Below, in pieces: positions 1 through 6,043 of a DNA stretch of 7,938 nt. The translations under genes and the position numbers were made by a program. This DNA is from Planctomycetaceae bacterium (GTDB taxonomy: Bacteria > Planctomycetota > Planctomycetia > Pirellulales > Thermoguttaceae). The stretch spans positions 1 to 7,938 of the forward strand of contig JAISBG010000371.1 of assembly GCA_031266315.1 (NCBI GenBank). The letters run 5' to 3'. Below the pieces are notes generated by a model. The model saw only the letters and a list, made by a program, of their open reading frames with translations. It was not told the DNA's origin and searched no databases. Positions within the stretch are counted from its first letter, which is position 1. The number at the start of each line of letters is the position of its first letter.

Positions 1-1
1 C

Positions 2-334
2 GGCAATATTCGCGGCGATTTGACCGGAAAGATGTGGGGAAAAGGTTACGCCGGAACAACAATGTTCCACACCATTTTACCGCCGAATAGTGCTTCCTGT
101 TTCGGCGGTGCCAGTCCGGTAGACAACAGCACCATGTTGCGCATGGCTCAAACTGCAACCAGTAATCACAGCGGCGGTGTCAATGTCGGTCTTGGAGACG
201 GATCGGTGAAATTTATTACAGATACTGTGGATACCGGTAATTTGGATGCCGGTTCAAAACCGGACGGTACTTCTCCTTACGGTGTTTGGGGAGCAATGGG
301 AAGCGTCAACGGCGGCGAAACTGCAACCCCTTAA
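2..334 (+). CDS. DUF1559 (pseudopilin-like) protein, C-terminal fragment
   Basis: The reading frame is already open at position 2 and ends at TAA 332-334, so this is the 3' end of a gene that starts before the window. The visible 110 residues carry the DUF1559 C-terminal signature: an ILPPNSASC segment, then H-x9-DG (histidine of NHSGGVN, then GDGS), FITDTVDTGN, and the terminal SPYGVWGAMGSVNGGE block. The same blocks close the two complete DUF1559 proteins in this window. Family members are secreted or membrane-anchored through a type IV prepilin-like N-terminus, which is outside the window here; their function is not established. A lipoprotein gene starts 18 nt downstream on the same strand, so the two are probably co-transcribed. 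The first in-frame start-like codon in the window (TTG at 20) is internal and is not a real start. Confidence 0.93.
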   Translation, partial: GNIRGDLTGKMWGKGYAGTTMFHTILPPNSASCFGGASPVDNSTMLRMAQTATSNHSGGVNVGLGDGSVKFITDTVDTGNLDAGSKPDGTSPYGVWGAMGSVNGGETATP

Positions 335-340
335 AAAAGA

Positions 341-346
341 AAGGAG
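341..346 (+). promoter_or_regulatory. Ribosome binding site of the 353 lipoprotein gene
   Basis: AAGGAG lies six bases before ATG 353 and nine before ATG 356. It supports this start and shows that Shine-Dalgarno initiation is used here, unlike most minus-strand genes in the window, where no such motif precedes the start. Confidence 0.75.
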
Positions 347-352
347 AAAATT

Positions 353-832
353 ATGATGAATCGTTTTATGTTGCGAATTTGTTTTGTTGTACCGTTTTTA
401 ATCTTAACCGGTTGTAACAACGGTGACCCGCGTTCAAAACTACTTGTTCCAGCTGCCGGTGTTGTTTTATACAACGGAACTCCGCTGGCGGAGGCAAGTA
501 TTGTGTTGTTCAATAAAGACGCCCCTATGAAACAAGGCGGAAGTGCTATTACCGCCGCAAACGGAACTTTCACAATTTCCATGTACGGTAACAGAGACGG
601 GACTTACTCCGGCAATTACGCTGTAACGATTTCAAAAACTGAGGTTAAAAGTTCTCTCAGCAACGAAGAACTCCTCGATTATGAACGCCGCAACGTACCA
701 ATTCCTGAAAAGAATTACCAGACCATCTCGACTTTACCGGAAAAATATTCCGCAGTATCAACAACCGATATTCGATTAACGATCCCGTCGAAAGGTGATA
801 AAAATATCAAAATTGAATTAACAGACAATTGA
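353..832 (+). CDS. Small lipoprotein with carboxypeptidase-regulatory/transthyretin-like domain
   Basis: This 159-residue protein starts at ATG 353, six bases after AAGGAG (341-346), one of the few good Shine-Dalgarno sites in the window; the ATG at 356 is an alternative. Residues 1-20 are a hydrophobic lipoprotein signal ending in the lipobox LTGC, so Cys21 would be lipidated and the protein membrane-anchored. The mature part has the pattern of the carboxypeptidase-regulatory/transthyretin-like beta fold: a GVVLYNGTPLAEASIVLFN strand pair (about 36-54), an AANGTF turn, a GNYAVTISKT strand, and a C-terminal LPEKYS segment followed by LTIP and IKIEL strands. Planctomycetes encode many such proteins, often beside DUF1559 genes; their role is unknown. 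It resembles the 6044-6526 protein (ASI-LF-KD, VTISKTE), so they are paralogues. It lies 18 nt behind a DUF1559 gene, in a probable operon. Confidence 0.88.
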   Translation: MMNRFMLRICFVVPFLILTGCNNGDPRSKLLVPAAGVVLYNGTPLAEASIVLFNKDAPMKQGGSAITAANGTFTISMYGNRDGTYSGNYAVTISKTEVKSSLSNEELLDYERRNVPIPEKNYQTISTLPEKYSAVSTTDIRLTIPSKGDKNIKIELTDN

Positions 833-849
833 TTCGATATTTTTAATTT

Positions 850-1130
850 CTGATTCTACCGGATTAGGTATTTTCCAACGGAATAGTAATTTTCGTTAAA
901 GATAGGCAAACATAAGGTGGGCAATCCGCCCGCTGGGCGGTTGCGCCGGTTGAGTTTGCATTGACTCCAACACGGAAAGCAACACCATTTACCGTTGTTC
1001 ATCTGATTCACTGTCGGCGAGTACGCCGACGCGACCTTTCAGCGAAAGGTCGCCTACCTTATGATTGCCTATGAAATATTACCAATTATTTGACTATTTC
1101 GGTAAAAAACACCTAATCCGGTAGAATCAG
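850..1130 (+). repeat. MITE/REP-like hairpin repeat, copy A, with 20-bp terminal inverted repeats
   Basis: This element fills most of the gap between the convergent genes ending at 832 and 1201. The outer 20 bases at 850-869 are the exact reverse complement of 1111-1130. Inward, an imperfect repeat (ATAGGCAAACATAAGG near 902, and its counterpart near 1055-1072) extends the inverted symmetry. Internal hairpins are CCGCCC-GCT-GGGCGG (926-940), GTCGGCG-AGTA-CGCCGAC (1013-1030) and a 10-bp stem with an AGC triloop (1031-1053). The block from CCGGTTGA at about 946 to 1033 matches copy C on the same strand and copy B on the opposite strand. There is no ORF and no transposase, so it is best read as a non-autonomous mobile or structured repeat. 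No clear target-site duplication was found. The remaining 1131-1200 shows nothing recognisable. Confidence 0.8.
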
Positions 1131-1200
1131 CAATTTTATAATTCACACAGTATAGTAATATTCCAGCAGAATTAGTGAAACAAATATAACAGATTCACTA

Positions 1201-2109
1201 CTACTTTTTAATAACTTCGACGCTTAGTTGATGAAAAGTCATACCGGCATCGTAAACGCCGGGTATTTCCCAACCGATATTCATACCGTCGAACACCATG
1301 TCTTGAACTGTGGAATGAACGATAAATCCCTTTTGATGAGCAGTATCAAGTGCTTTTTGAACTTCCGGGAGAATATCGTATTGAATTTTCTGACGTTGCC
1401 CTACTTCCACTTTTTTAGTGAGATATGTTTTATTGCCGATTGTATAAATAAATTTTCCGTTGGGCATTGCAAAATCCTGTGCGGCATAAGTTGAAGTAAA
1501 ATCATGCCGGCTATCGAAAAGACTTATCCCAAACCAAAGAAAATCATGAAAACCTTTTGATTGTTTATTGGTATTTTTCAAGTACAAAAACCAACCAACT
1601 TGAGCCGTATGCAAATTGTTTTTTTGTTCGCCGTATTTTTGCAACAGTGTTAATTCAAAATCAAACGTAACACGAATCTCCTTCGCATGAGCAATATTGA
1701 TAGGATTTGCGAAGTGTGATTGCGATAAGAGCAGATGCGGCCAAGGTTCCGAATGTGATTCACGCGGTACGTTGTTCCACTCTTTAGAGGCAAAAACGGT
1801 CAGATTGACGGCTCCGGTTTTTCGATTCAATAAAACTGATTTATACGGATCAGAAAACGTTGCGGTATTTTCGTCAAAATCAAGATGGTCTAATGTTCCT
1901 TTGGAATTCCATTGCGCGATTTGCCAATGCGGTGTAACTCCTTCCTGACCGAATGTTTCAATACGTTTTGGCTGATCGTGTTTTGTTCCAAGTAGAACGA
2001 AACCTTGCGAATAATTCCGATCTTCCAAAACCTGACACACTTCCTCCGCAATCAAAAAAGTGTTACCGATCATCAACACAAGACATACAATCAAAATATT
2101 TTTTGTCAT
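1201..2109 (-). CDS. Secreted protein of unknown function, 302 aa
   Basis: I do not recognise this family. The start is ATG 2109 and the stop TAG at 1203-1201. Residues 1-21 look like a Sec signal peptide (Lys3, then a hydrophobic stretch ending FLIA, probably cut before EEVC). Cys25 is not in a lipobox. The mature protein is rich in aromatic residues and alternating beta-type segments, for example WPHLLLSQSHF (about 122-132), IRVTFDFELTLL, VGWFLYLK, FLWFGISLFDSR and a C-terminal IGWEIPGVYDAGMTFHQLSVEV. This suggests a beta-sandwich such as a carbohydrate-binding or concanavalin-like fold, but that is a guess from texture and no catalytic motif was identified. It lies 33 nt downstream of the lipoprotein gene at 2604-2143 and probably shares its transcript. 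No Shine-Dalgarno motif precedes the ATG. It converges on the 353-832 gene, with repeat A between them. Confidence 0.8.
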   Translation of the reverse strand: MTKNILIVCLVLMIGNTFLIAEEVCQVLEDRNYSQGFVLLGTKHDQPKRIETFGQEGVTPHWQIAQWNSKGTLDHLDFDENTATFSDPYKSVLLNRKTGAVNLTVFASKEWNNVPRESHSEPWPHLLLSQSHFANPINIAHAKEIRVTFDFELTLLQKYGEQKNNLHTAQVGWFLYLKNTNKQSKGFHDFLWFGISLFDSRHDFTSTYAAQDFAMPNGKFIYTIGNKTYLTKKVEVGQRQKIQYDILPEVQKALDTAHQKGFIVHSTVQDMVFDGMNIGWEIPGVYDAGMTFHQLSVEVIKK

Positions 2110-2142
2110 AAAAATAATTAGGGGTTAAAGAAAAAATAATTG

Positions 2143-2604
2143 TTACTTTTTATCCAAAACGAAATTAAATTGATTTCGTTTTTTCTTTTCAACCGTAACG
2201 GTTAAATCACTTGTTGTCGGCAATGTGTATTTTTCCGGAACGAGGCTTTCATAAATACCGACTCCCATTGGTTTACCGTCAATACCGGTTGAATATTCCA
2301 TTCGGGACGGTTTGTCTTTGTTTTTCGTAACGACAACAATGTATTCTGCGGCAACGGCACCTTGATTAGGTTGACCGCCTTGCATTGAAGTCAAAAGAAA
2401 ATGACCGTTTTCATCTGTTTTACCGATAGCGGGAATACCGTTCCCGTTGATTTTCGGAATAAAACTAATTAATGCATCGGAAAGCGGTTGCCCCTCAAAG
2501 ACGACGGTTCCTTCAACAAAATTGACCGGCAATCCCGACGCGGCACAACCGCAAAATAAAACTGTTAATAAACAGAAAAACAAAAAAGATACATTTTTTA
2601 TCAT
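2143..2604 (-). CDS. Small lipoprotein with carboxypeptidase-regulatory/transthyretin-like domain
   Basis: The frame is open to an upstream ATG at 2676, but the ATG at 2604 gives a proper lipoprotein signal: MIKN, a hydrophobic core, then LFCGC with Cys20 as the likely lipidated residue. The phenylalanine at -3 is unusual for a lipobox. The chosen product has 153 residues; the 24 residues upstream of Met25 look like untranslated leader. The mature part has the typical planctomycete pattern: VEGTVVFEGQPLSDALISFIP (about 31-51), KTDENGHFLLTS, a strand EYIVVVTKNKD, VPEKYTLPTTSDLTVTVE, and a basic C-terminus ending FNFVLDKK. It follows the DUF1559 gene ending at 2960, but 355 nt containing repeat B lie between them. 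It precedes the 302-residue secreted protein by 33 nt. A small TACAAA-AAAG-TTTGTA hairpin (2619-2634) lies just upstream of the start. Function is unknown; membrane anchoring is inferred from the signal. Confidence 0.85.
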   Translation of the reverse strand: MIKNVSFLFFCLLTVLFCGCAASGLPVNFVEGTVVFEGQPLSDALISFIPKINGNGIPAIGKTDENGHFLLTSMQGGQPNQGAVAAEYIVVVTKNKDKPSRMEYSTGIDGKPMGVGIYESLVPEKYTLPTTSDLTVTVEKKKRNQFNFVLDKK

Positions 2605-2696
2605 AACGAATGATTTGGTACAAAAAAGTTTGTATTTCCTTATAAATATAACGTAATTATTCAATGGAATTTTCATTAAACGACTTTATCAATAAA

Positions 2697-2925
2697 ATTC
2701 AAGAGGTAAGCAACCTTTTGTAGGTGGGCAACCGTTCGCTGAACGGTTGCGTCGGCGTACTCGCCGACCATGAATCAAATTAACAACGGCAAATTGAATT
2801 GCCTTCCATTTTGGAGTCAGATTGCCAATTGTCAACAGGGGCAAAGTCGGTTTTACCGACACAACCTTTCAGCGAAAGGTTGCCCACCTGATAGTTGCTT
2901 ACTTTTACAAAAATTCCTCTTGAAT
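2697..2925 (-). repeat. MITE/REP-like hairpin repeat, copy B (inverted relative to A)
   Basis: The ends ATTCAAGAGG (2697-2706) and CCTCTTGAAT (2916-2925) are exact inverted repeats. So are GTAAGCAAC (2706-2714) with GTTGCTTAC (2894-2902), and AGGTGGGCAACC (2722-2733) with its complement at 2878-2889. Hairpins are a perfect 10-bp stem with GCT loop (2728-2750), GTCGGCG-TACT-CGCCGAC (2751-2768), GTCGGT-TTT-ACCGAC (2846-2860) and a 9-bp stem with AGC loop (2862-2882). Read on the minus strand, the middle (TGACTCCAAAATGGAAGGCAA, then TTGCCGTTGTTAATTTGATTCA) aligns with copies A and C. The outermost bases differ from those of copy A, so the ends diverge between copies. It begins 34 nt after the DUF1559 stop at 2960 and accounts for most of the gap 2605-2959; otherwise that gap shows only the leader of the lipoprotein gene. 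Confidence 0.8.
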
Positions 2926-2959
2926 AATTACGATACAACATTGAAATTGTTATTGTTCC

Positions 2960-4219
2960 TTAAAACGATTTATTTTCCGCACCGTTAATAGAACCCAATG
3001 CTCCCCAAACACCCCATGGCGACTCGCCGGTAATATCTCGTTGACCGGTACCGGGAACCTCTTGATAACCGAATGTACTGATATTGACGGTAATATTTCC
3101 CGCGTCAATTGTTTCGGAAATAAACCGAACAGAACCGTCTCCGAAACAAGCATTGACACCGCCCGTATGATAACTGCTCGGCGTAACAAGAAAATGGTAA
3201 GGTTCACTGCTATAAGGTGAACTACTGGTAGCACAACTCGGATAGTTTGGCGGAAGGACAGCGTGAAAAATGGCAAACACGCCAAAACCATCGAAAATTT
3301 TACTACCTTTTTGATTATTGAAAACGGCGTGATTGGGCAAATCAATAAAATTTCCGTACGATTTCATTGCGGTACACGGAGCCGGATAAAGAGTATTGGC
3401 GTTAAAAACACTATCACCGGTAATTGCAACAAGATGTCCTTTCATTGGAACACCTGAATCTGCTTCTGTTGAGGTTGCCATAGCACTTTCCGACCAAAGG
3501 AGTGTATTGGAAAGACCGTCTGTAACCGCAGAAAAATCTCTGGAACCTTGACCGCCGTCACTGCCGCCGCGTCCAATCATTCCGCGCCGGTCATAAGAAC
3601 CAATTGGCATTCCCAAAGCGTCTCCGCGACAACCAACATAATTAAGAACACGATCTGTAACTTGCCCGTTAGCATTGGTGGCATTACCGTCGGAAGGGCA
3701 AAGAAATACAGATGTTCGAAAATTCTGAACACGACTATACGGAATACCGTTTGCCGCTCCCGACATCGAACCGGAATTGATTCGTGTCATCAATTCCTCA
3801 TATTTGGATTGAAGTTCCATGTAAGGAAGAATTCCCAACATGTGATTCCAACGCCAATATTGGATTCCGCCTGTTGGCGCCCATGAAAAGGGACTACTAT
3901 TTTTGACCGCCGCGCCGTACCCTTCATCGCCATAAATTCGTTGTGGTAAACGATTTTGTGCATCATGGAGATTATGCACGGCGATACCCAATTGTTTCAG
4001 ATGGTTGGTACACTGAACTCGTCTTGCCGCTTCCCGCGCCGCCTGAACTGCCGGCAACAGAAGTGCGATTAACACGCCAATAATCGCAATCACCACCAGA
4101 AGTTCGACCAATGTAAAGCCAAACGGCGATGAACGAATGAGAGATAAGAATCTTGCGGAAAAACATTGGTAAAACCAACACTTTCTGCTCTCATTTTTTA
4201 ACTCTTCCCTACATACTGC
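2960..4219 (-). CDS. DUF1559 pseudopilin-like protein no. 2 (body, without a start codon of its own)
   Basis: The frame runs from the poly-G tract at 4219 to TAA at 2962-2960. It encodes RSSPFG followed by [14 protein letters not shown], the cleavage and methylation motif of type IV prepilins (cut after Gly, Phe at +1, Glu at +5). Then come [14 protein letters not shown] and the DUF1559 domain, with H-x9-DG ([16 protein letters not shown]) and a C-terminal [16 protein letters not shown] block. Size from the cleavage site is about 385 residues, normal for the family. There is no ATG, GTG, TTG or CTG in this frame between the TAA at 4246-4244 and TTG 4111, and that TTG already lies inside the prepilin helix, so it cannot be the true start. 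Translation should enter from the leader ORF 4352-4209 across the G tract. Family members are thought to be exported, surface-associated pseudopilins. Repeat B and a lipoprotein gene follow. Confidence 0.9.
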   Translation of the reverse strand, partial: AVCREELKNESRKCWFYQCFSARFLSLIRSSPFGFTLVELLVVIAIIGVLIALLLPAVQAAREAARRVQCTNHLKQLGIAVHNLHDAQNRLPQRIYGDEGYGAAVKNSSPFSWAPTGGIQYWRWNHMLGILPYMELQSKYEELMTRINSGSMSGAANGIPYSRVQNFRTSVFLCPSDGNATNANGQVTDRVLNYVGCRGDALGMPIGSYDRRGMIGRGGSDGGQGSRDFSAVTDGLSNTLLWSESAMATSTEADSGVPMKGHLVAITGDSVFNANTLYPAPCTAMKSYGNFIDLPNHAVFNNQKGSKIFDGFGVFAIFHAVLPPNYPSCATSSSPYSSEPYHFLVTPSSYHTGGVNACFGDGSVRFISETIDAGNITVNISTFGYQEVPGTGQRDITGESPWGVWGALGSINGAENKSF

Positions 4220-4352
4220 CCCCCCCCCCCTGACTTTCCCATTTTAACATTAGATTTTTCACCGAATTGTTCAGAATGTTTTTCTGTGAATTTTCTGAAA
4301 CGTTTTCTACTAAGTTTTCCATCGTTATGTTCCTTGTTTTATAAGGTTTCAT
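4209..4352 (-). CDS. Short leader ORF feeding DUF1559 no. 2 through a poly-G tract (out of frame as sequenced)
   Basis: This 47-codon ORF runs from ATG 4352 to TAG 4211-4209; an in-frame ATG at 4361 could also serve. It reads [14 protein letters not shown], an Asn/Ser/Lys-rich polar stretch, then [11 protein letters not shown] from the G tract, and SM. Removing one G or adding two would bypass the TAG and continue as AVCREEL into the DUF1559 frame, giving a leader of about 78 residues before the prepilin cleavage glycine. The ORF upstream of 7938 shares the start (MKP, RN, T, LV) and the end (MLKWESQ). Alignment gaps between the two are 3 and 12 nt, both multiples of three, as expected for coding sequence. 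No Shine-Dalgarno motif is seen. The function of such a long leader is unknown. Confidence 0.6.
   Translation of the reverse strand: MKPYKTRNITMENLVENVSENSQKNILNNSVKNLMLKWESQGGGGSM
4219..4230 (-). repeat. Homopolymer G12 tract (C12 on the + strand)
   Basis: Twelve consecutive C on the plus strand, read as G12 in the gene direction, lie between the leader ORF and the DUF1559 frame. Tracts of this kind and length mutate by slipped-strand mispairing in Campylobacter, Helicobacter and Neisseria contingency genes. With 12 G the leader ends at TAG 4211; with 11 or 14 G it enters the DUF1559 frame; with 13 G it ends at the TAA of AGTTAA seven codons on. Homopolymer length is error-prone in sequencing, so the count needs confirmation. 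Confidence 0.9.
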
Positions 4353-4503
4353 TGAAATCATCGCGAAACATTTACTGCAAAACAATACAGTAAAAAATAT
4401 GTATCGCTATTGAATCAGATTCAAATTTTATAAAAAACAAAGGCAGATGTCAAGGGAAATCTTTCTTTTTGAGAAAATTTTGATTGTTTTGGAATTTTGG
4501 GAG
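4353..4503 (-). promoter_or_regulatory. Probable promoter region of DUF1559 no. 2, with a 7-1-7 palindrome
   Basis: This AT-rich stretch lies between repeat C and the leader ORF. Read on the minus strand, TTGAAT (4424-4419) and CATATT (4401-4396) are separated by 17 nt, a fair match to a sigma-70 promoter, and would start transcription about 35-40 nt before ATG 4352. The -35 box is one half of a perfect palindrome, TTGAATC-N-GATTCAA (4410-4424), which could be an operator. This is pattern matching only; nothing else recognisable is present between 4425 and 4503. Confidence 0.35.
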
Positions 4504-4650
4504 TTGTCCCGACAGGTCAGCTTTATCAAAAACTTCGCTGAAGAGTCACCGGTTGACTCGTAATTGACTCCAAAACGGAAGGCAATTTAGTTTGCCGTTG
4601 TTAATTTAGTTCACTGTCGGCGAGTACGCCGACGCGTAACCGTTCACGGT
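4504..4650 (+). repeat. MITE/REP-like hairpin repeat, copy C (degenerate)
   Basis: Same orientation as copy A. The region from ACCGGTTGACT (about 4548) through TTGACTCCAAAACGGAAGGCAA (4564-4585), TTGCCGTTGTTAATTTAGTTCACT and GTCGGCG-AGTA-CGCCGAC (4616-4633) aligns with A and B. The flanking triloop hairpins are reduced: CTTC-GCT-GAAG (4533-4543) on the left and ACCG-TTCA-CGGT (4639-4650) on the right. An extra GAGTCA-CCGGT-TGACTC stem lies at 4543-4559. No long terminal inverted repeat remains and the left boundary is approximate. It ends 5 nt before the stop codon of the FAD oxidoreductase gene, in the 303-nt gap between that gene and the leader ORF. Confidence 0.7.
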
Positions 4651-4655
4651 AATTT

Positions 4656-6032
4656 TTATTCTGGGACAATGGCATTGTGTTCTTTTAATGTTGCTTTTAT
4701 TGTTGCAATATCTAATTCAGCAGGAGCAATATTTTTTAGAGCAGATAAAGCTGCGGCGGCTCCGGTAACCTGACCACTGGACATGCATGTTGCCTGAACC
4801 CGAAGTGCTGAATTGGCGAAACGATCACTACTAATACAACGTCCGGCAACTAAAAGATGGTCTATATTTTCCGGTAACAACGCACGGAAAGGAATTGTTG
4901 CTACAACACCTTCTTTAAGATGAGCCGGTCGAACTCCGGTTTCGTTGATATGTAAATCAATCGGATAAAAAGCATAAGCCAAAGAATCCGCCCAGACTTT
5001 ACCGGATCGGTAATCGTCCGCCGTTATTACATAACGTCCCTTAACTCGCCAAGTTTCTCTGACACCAACTTCTGCTGACATAGAAATAAGTTTGGCATTT
5101 TCTCCGCCGGGTAATGACTGGAGGAAACGCAAAACACGTAACATTGATTGCCGTCCCCGAATATTTGTTTCCGTGCGCAAAATTCCTGTCGAATTGTCTG
5201 CGCCGAAAACATAATTACTGTTATCTCCTTTAATTACCGCCATAATTCCGTTTCGAAAATCTTCTGGTTTTATTAGATTGGCTTTTTGGGCTTCTTCATA
5301 ATGCTTTCGAATATCCGCAATCTGAGTTTCCGCTTTAGCAATATCCATATTACTGCGAATCGAATACTGAAATGTTCCCGGTTGTATCGTATTTTCCCGC
5401 ATTCGTTCCGCACCGGCTAAAGCACAAAGTGTTCCATTACCAGTACAATCAATCATCTGTTTACACCGGATTGTTCGTTTTTCCCCTTGCGAAACAGTAA
5501 TCAATTGCCAATTTTCCTTATCTGTACCGGAATTTGTACTGGAAGATTTGAGGGAAATAACTTCCATTGGGGATTCAAAATACCGAATTTCGACTCCCGA
5601 TTTCAAACAAAGTTCTTCCGCTAAGACAACATAAAGCGGTAAGTTGACACGAATTTGATGTTTCCAATGTTGAGTTCCCGTCGGTACGAAAAAATCCGGT
5701 AATAAATCATGATTTAGTTGAACCGTTTCTTCAACGAGTTCCCAGCCGATTCCCGCAATGACTTGTTTTCCCCATGCGTGAAACAGACCGGGGAAATTGA
5801 CACCGCCTGTTGTTGCGTTACCGCCGAGTTGGAATCCGGCTTCAATGAGAATGGTTTTCGCACCGCATCTCGCACTTTGTACCGCCGCAACAATTCCTGC
5901 CGAACCGCCGCCAACGACAACAACATCACAATGAACCGTGTCGGCAAATATTGGTACTGAAAATAGAGAAAATAAAAGTAAACCGGTTAAAATCGAAACA
6001 AAATATTGTTGGAGAGTCATTGTTATTTTCAT
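4656..6032 (-). CDS. Secreted FAD-dependent oxidoreductase (FAD_oxidored family)
   Basis: This 458-residue protein begins at ATG 6032 (an alternative ATG at 6020 is Met5). Residues 1-30 form a signal peptide ending SVPIFA before DTVHCD. Then comes a Rossmann dinucleotide-binding start: DVVVVGGGSAG (36-46; GxGxxG) with Glu64 ending the second strand. GGNATTGGVNFPG (70-82) is typical of the FAD_oxidored (PF12831) group, and IDCTGNG (194-200) is the second FAD contact. LLVAGRCISSDRFANSALRVQAT with a following Gly/Ala-rich helix (393-429) closes the FAD site. The family contains flavin oxidoreductases of mostly unknown substrate, common in planctomycete polysaccharide-related loci; the substrate here cannot be read from sequence. 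Export is notable because FAD must be loaded with or after translocation; no twin-arginine motif is present. The gene starts 11 nt after the lipoprotein stop at 6044, a clear operon pair. No frameshift is seen. Confidence 0.93.
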   Translation of the reverse strand: MKITMTLQQYFVSILTGLLLFSLFSVPIFADTVHCDVVVVGGGSAGIVAAVQSARCGAKTILIEAGFQLGGNATTGGVNFPGLFHAWGKQVIAGIGWELVEETVQLNHDLLPDFFVPTGTQHWKHQIRVNLPLYVVLAEELCLKSGVEIRYFESPMEVISLKSSSTNSGTDKENWQLITVSQGEKRTIRCKQMIDCTGNGTLCALAGAERMRENTIQPGTFQYSIRSNMDIAKAETQIADIRKHYEEAQKANLIKPEDFRNGIMAVIKGDNSNYVFGADNSTGILRTETNIRGRQSMLRVLRFLQSLPGGENAKLISMSAEVGVRETWRVKGRYVITADDYRSGKVWADSLAYAFYPIDLHINETGVRPAHLKEGVVATIPFRALLPENIDHLLVAGRCISSDRFANSALRVQATCMSSGQVTGAAAALSALKNIAPAELDIATIKATLKEHNAIVPE

Positions 6033-6043
6033 AGGGTAAGAAG

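Noticed and set aside
331..582. Minus-strand ORF of 83 codons opposite the first lipoprotein gene
   Set aside because: It is antisense to a gene with a good ribosome binding site and lipobox and shows no family features.
1013..1053. Paired hairpins of repeat A as a Rho-independent bidirectional terminator
   Set aside because: No T-run follows the stems in either direction, and the same hairpins occur inside a larger repeated element.
850..1130. CRISPR array or tRNA-like structure
   Set aside because: The repeats are inverted rather than regularly spaced direct repeats, and no tRNA arms or anticodon layout can be drawn.
2605..2676. N-terminal extension of the lipoprotein gene to ATG 2676
   Set aside because: It would put 24 residues in front of a complete lipoprotein signal peptide; the start at 2604 places the signal at the N-terminus as in its paralogues.
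2770..2988. Plus-strand ORF of 72 codons
   Set aside because: It lies inside repeat B and runs into the 3' end of the DUF1559 gene on the other strand; its residues simply translate the hairpin repeats.
4111..4111. TTG at 4111 (and at 7712) as the DUF1559 start codon
   Set aside because: Starting there removes the glycine cleavage site and the +1 phenylalanine, leaving a prepilin helix without its processing signal, although the upstream residues RSSPFGFT are conserved in both genes.
3972..4181. Minus-strand ORF overlapping the prepilin region in another frame
   Set aside because: It begins at a TTG, has no domain, and shadows the DUF1559 N-terminus.
5718..5960. ORFs on both strands inside the FAD oxidoreductase gene
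   Set aside because: They are shadows of a gene with an intact FAD-binding fold across its whole length.
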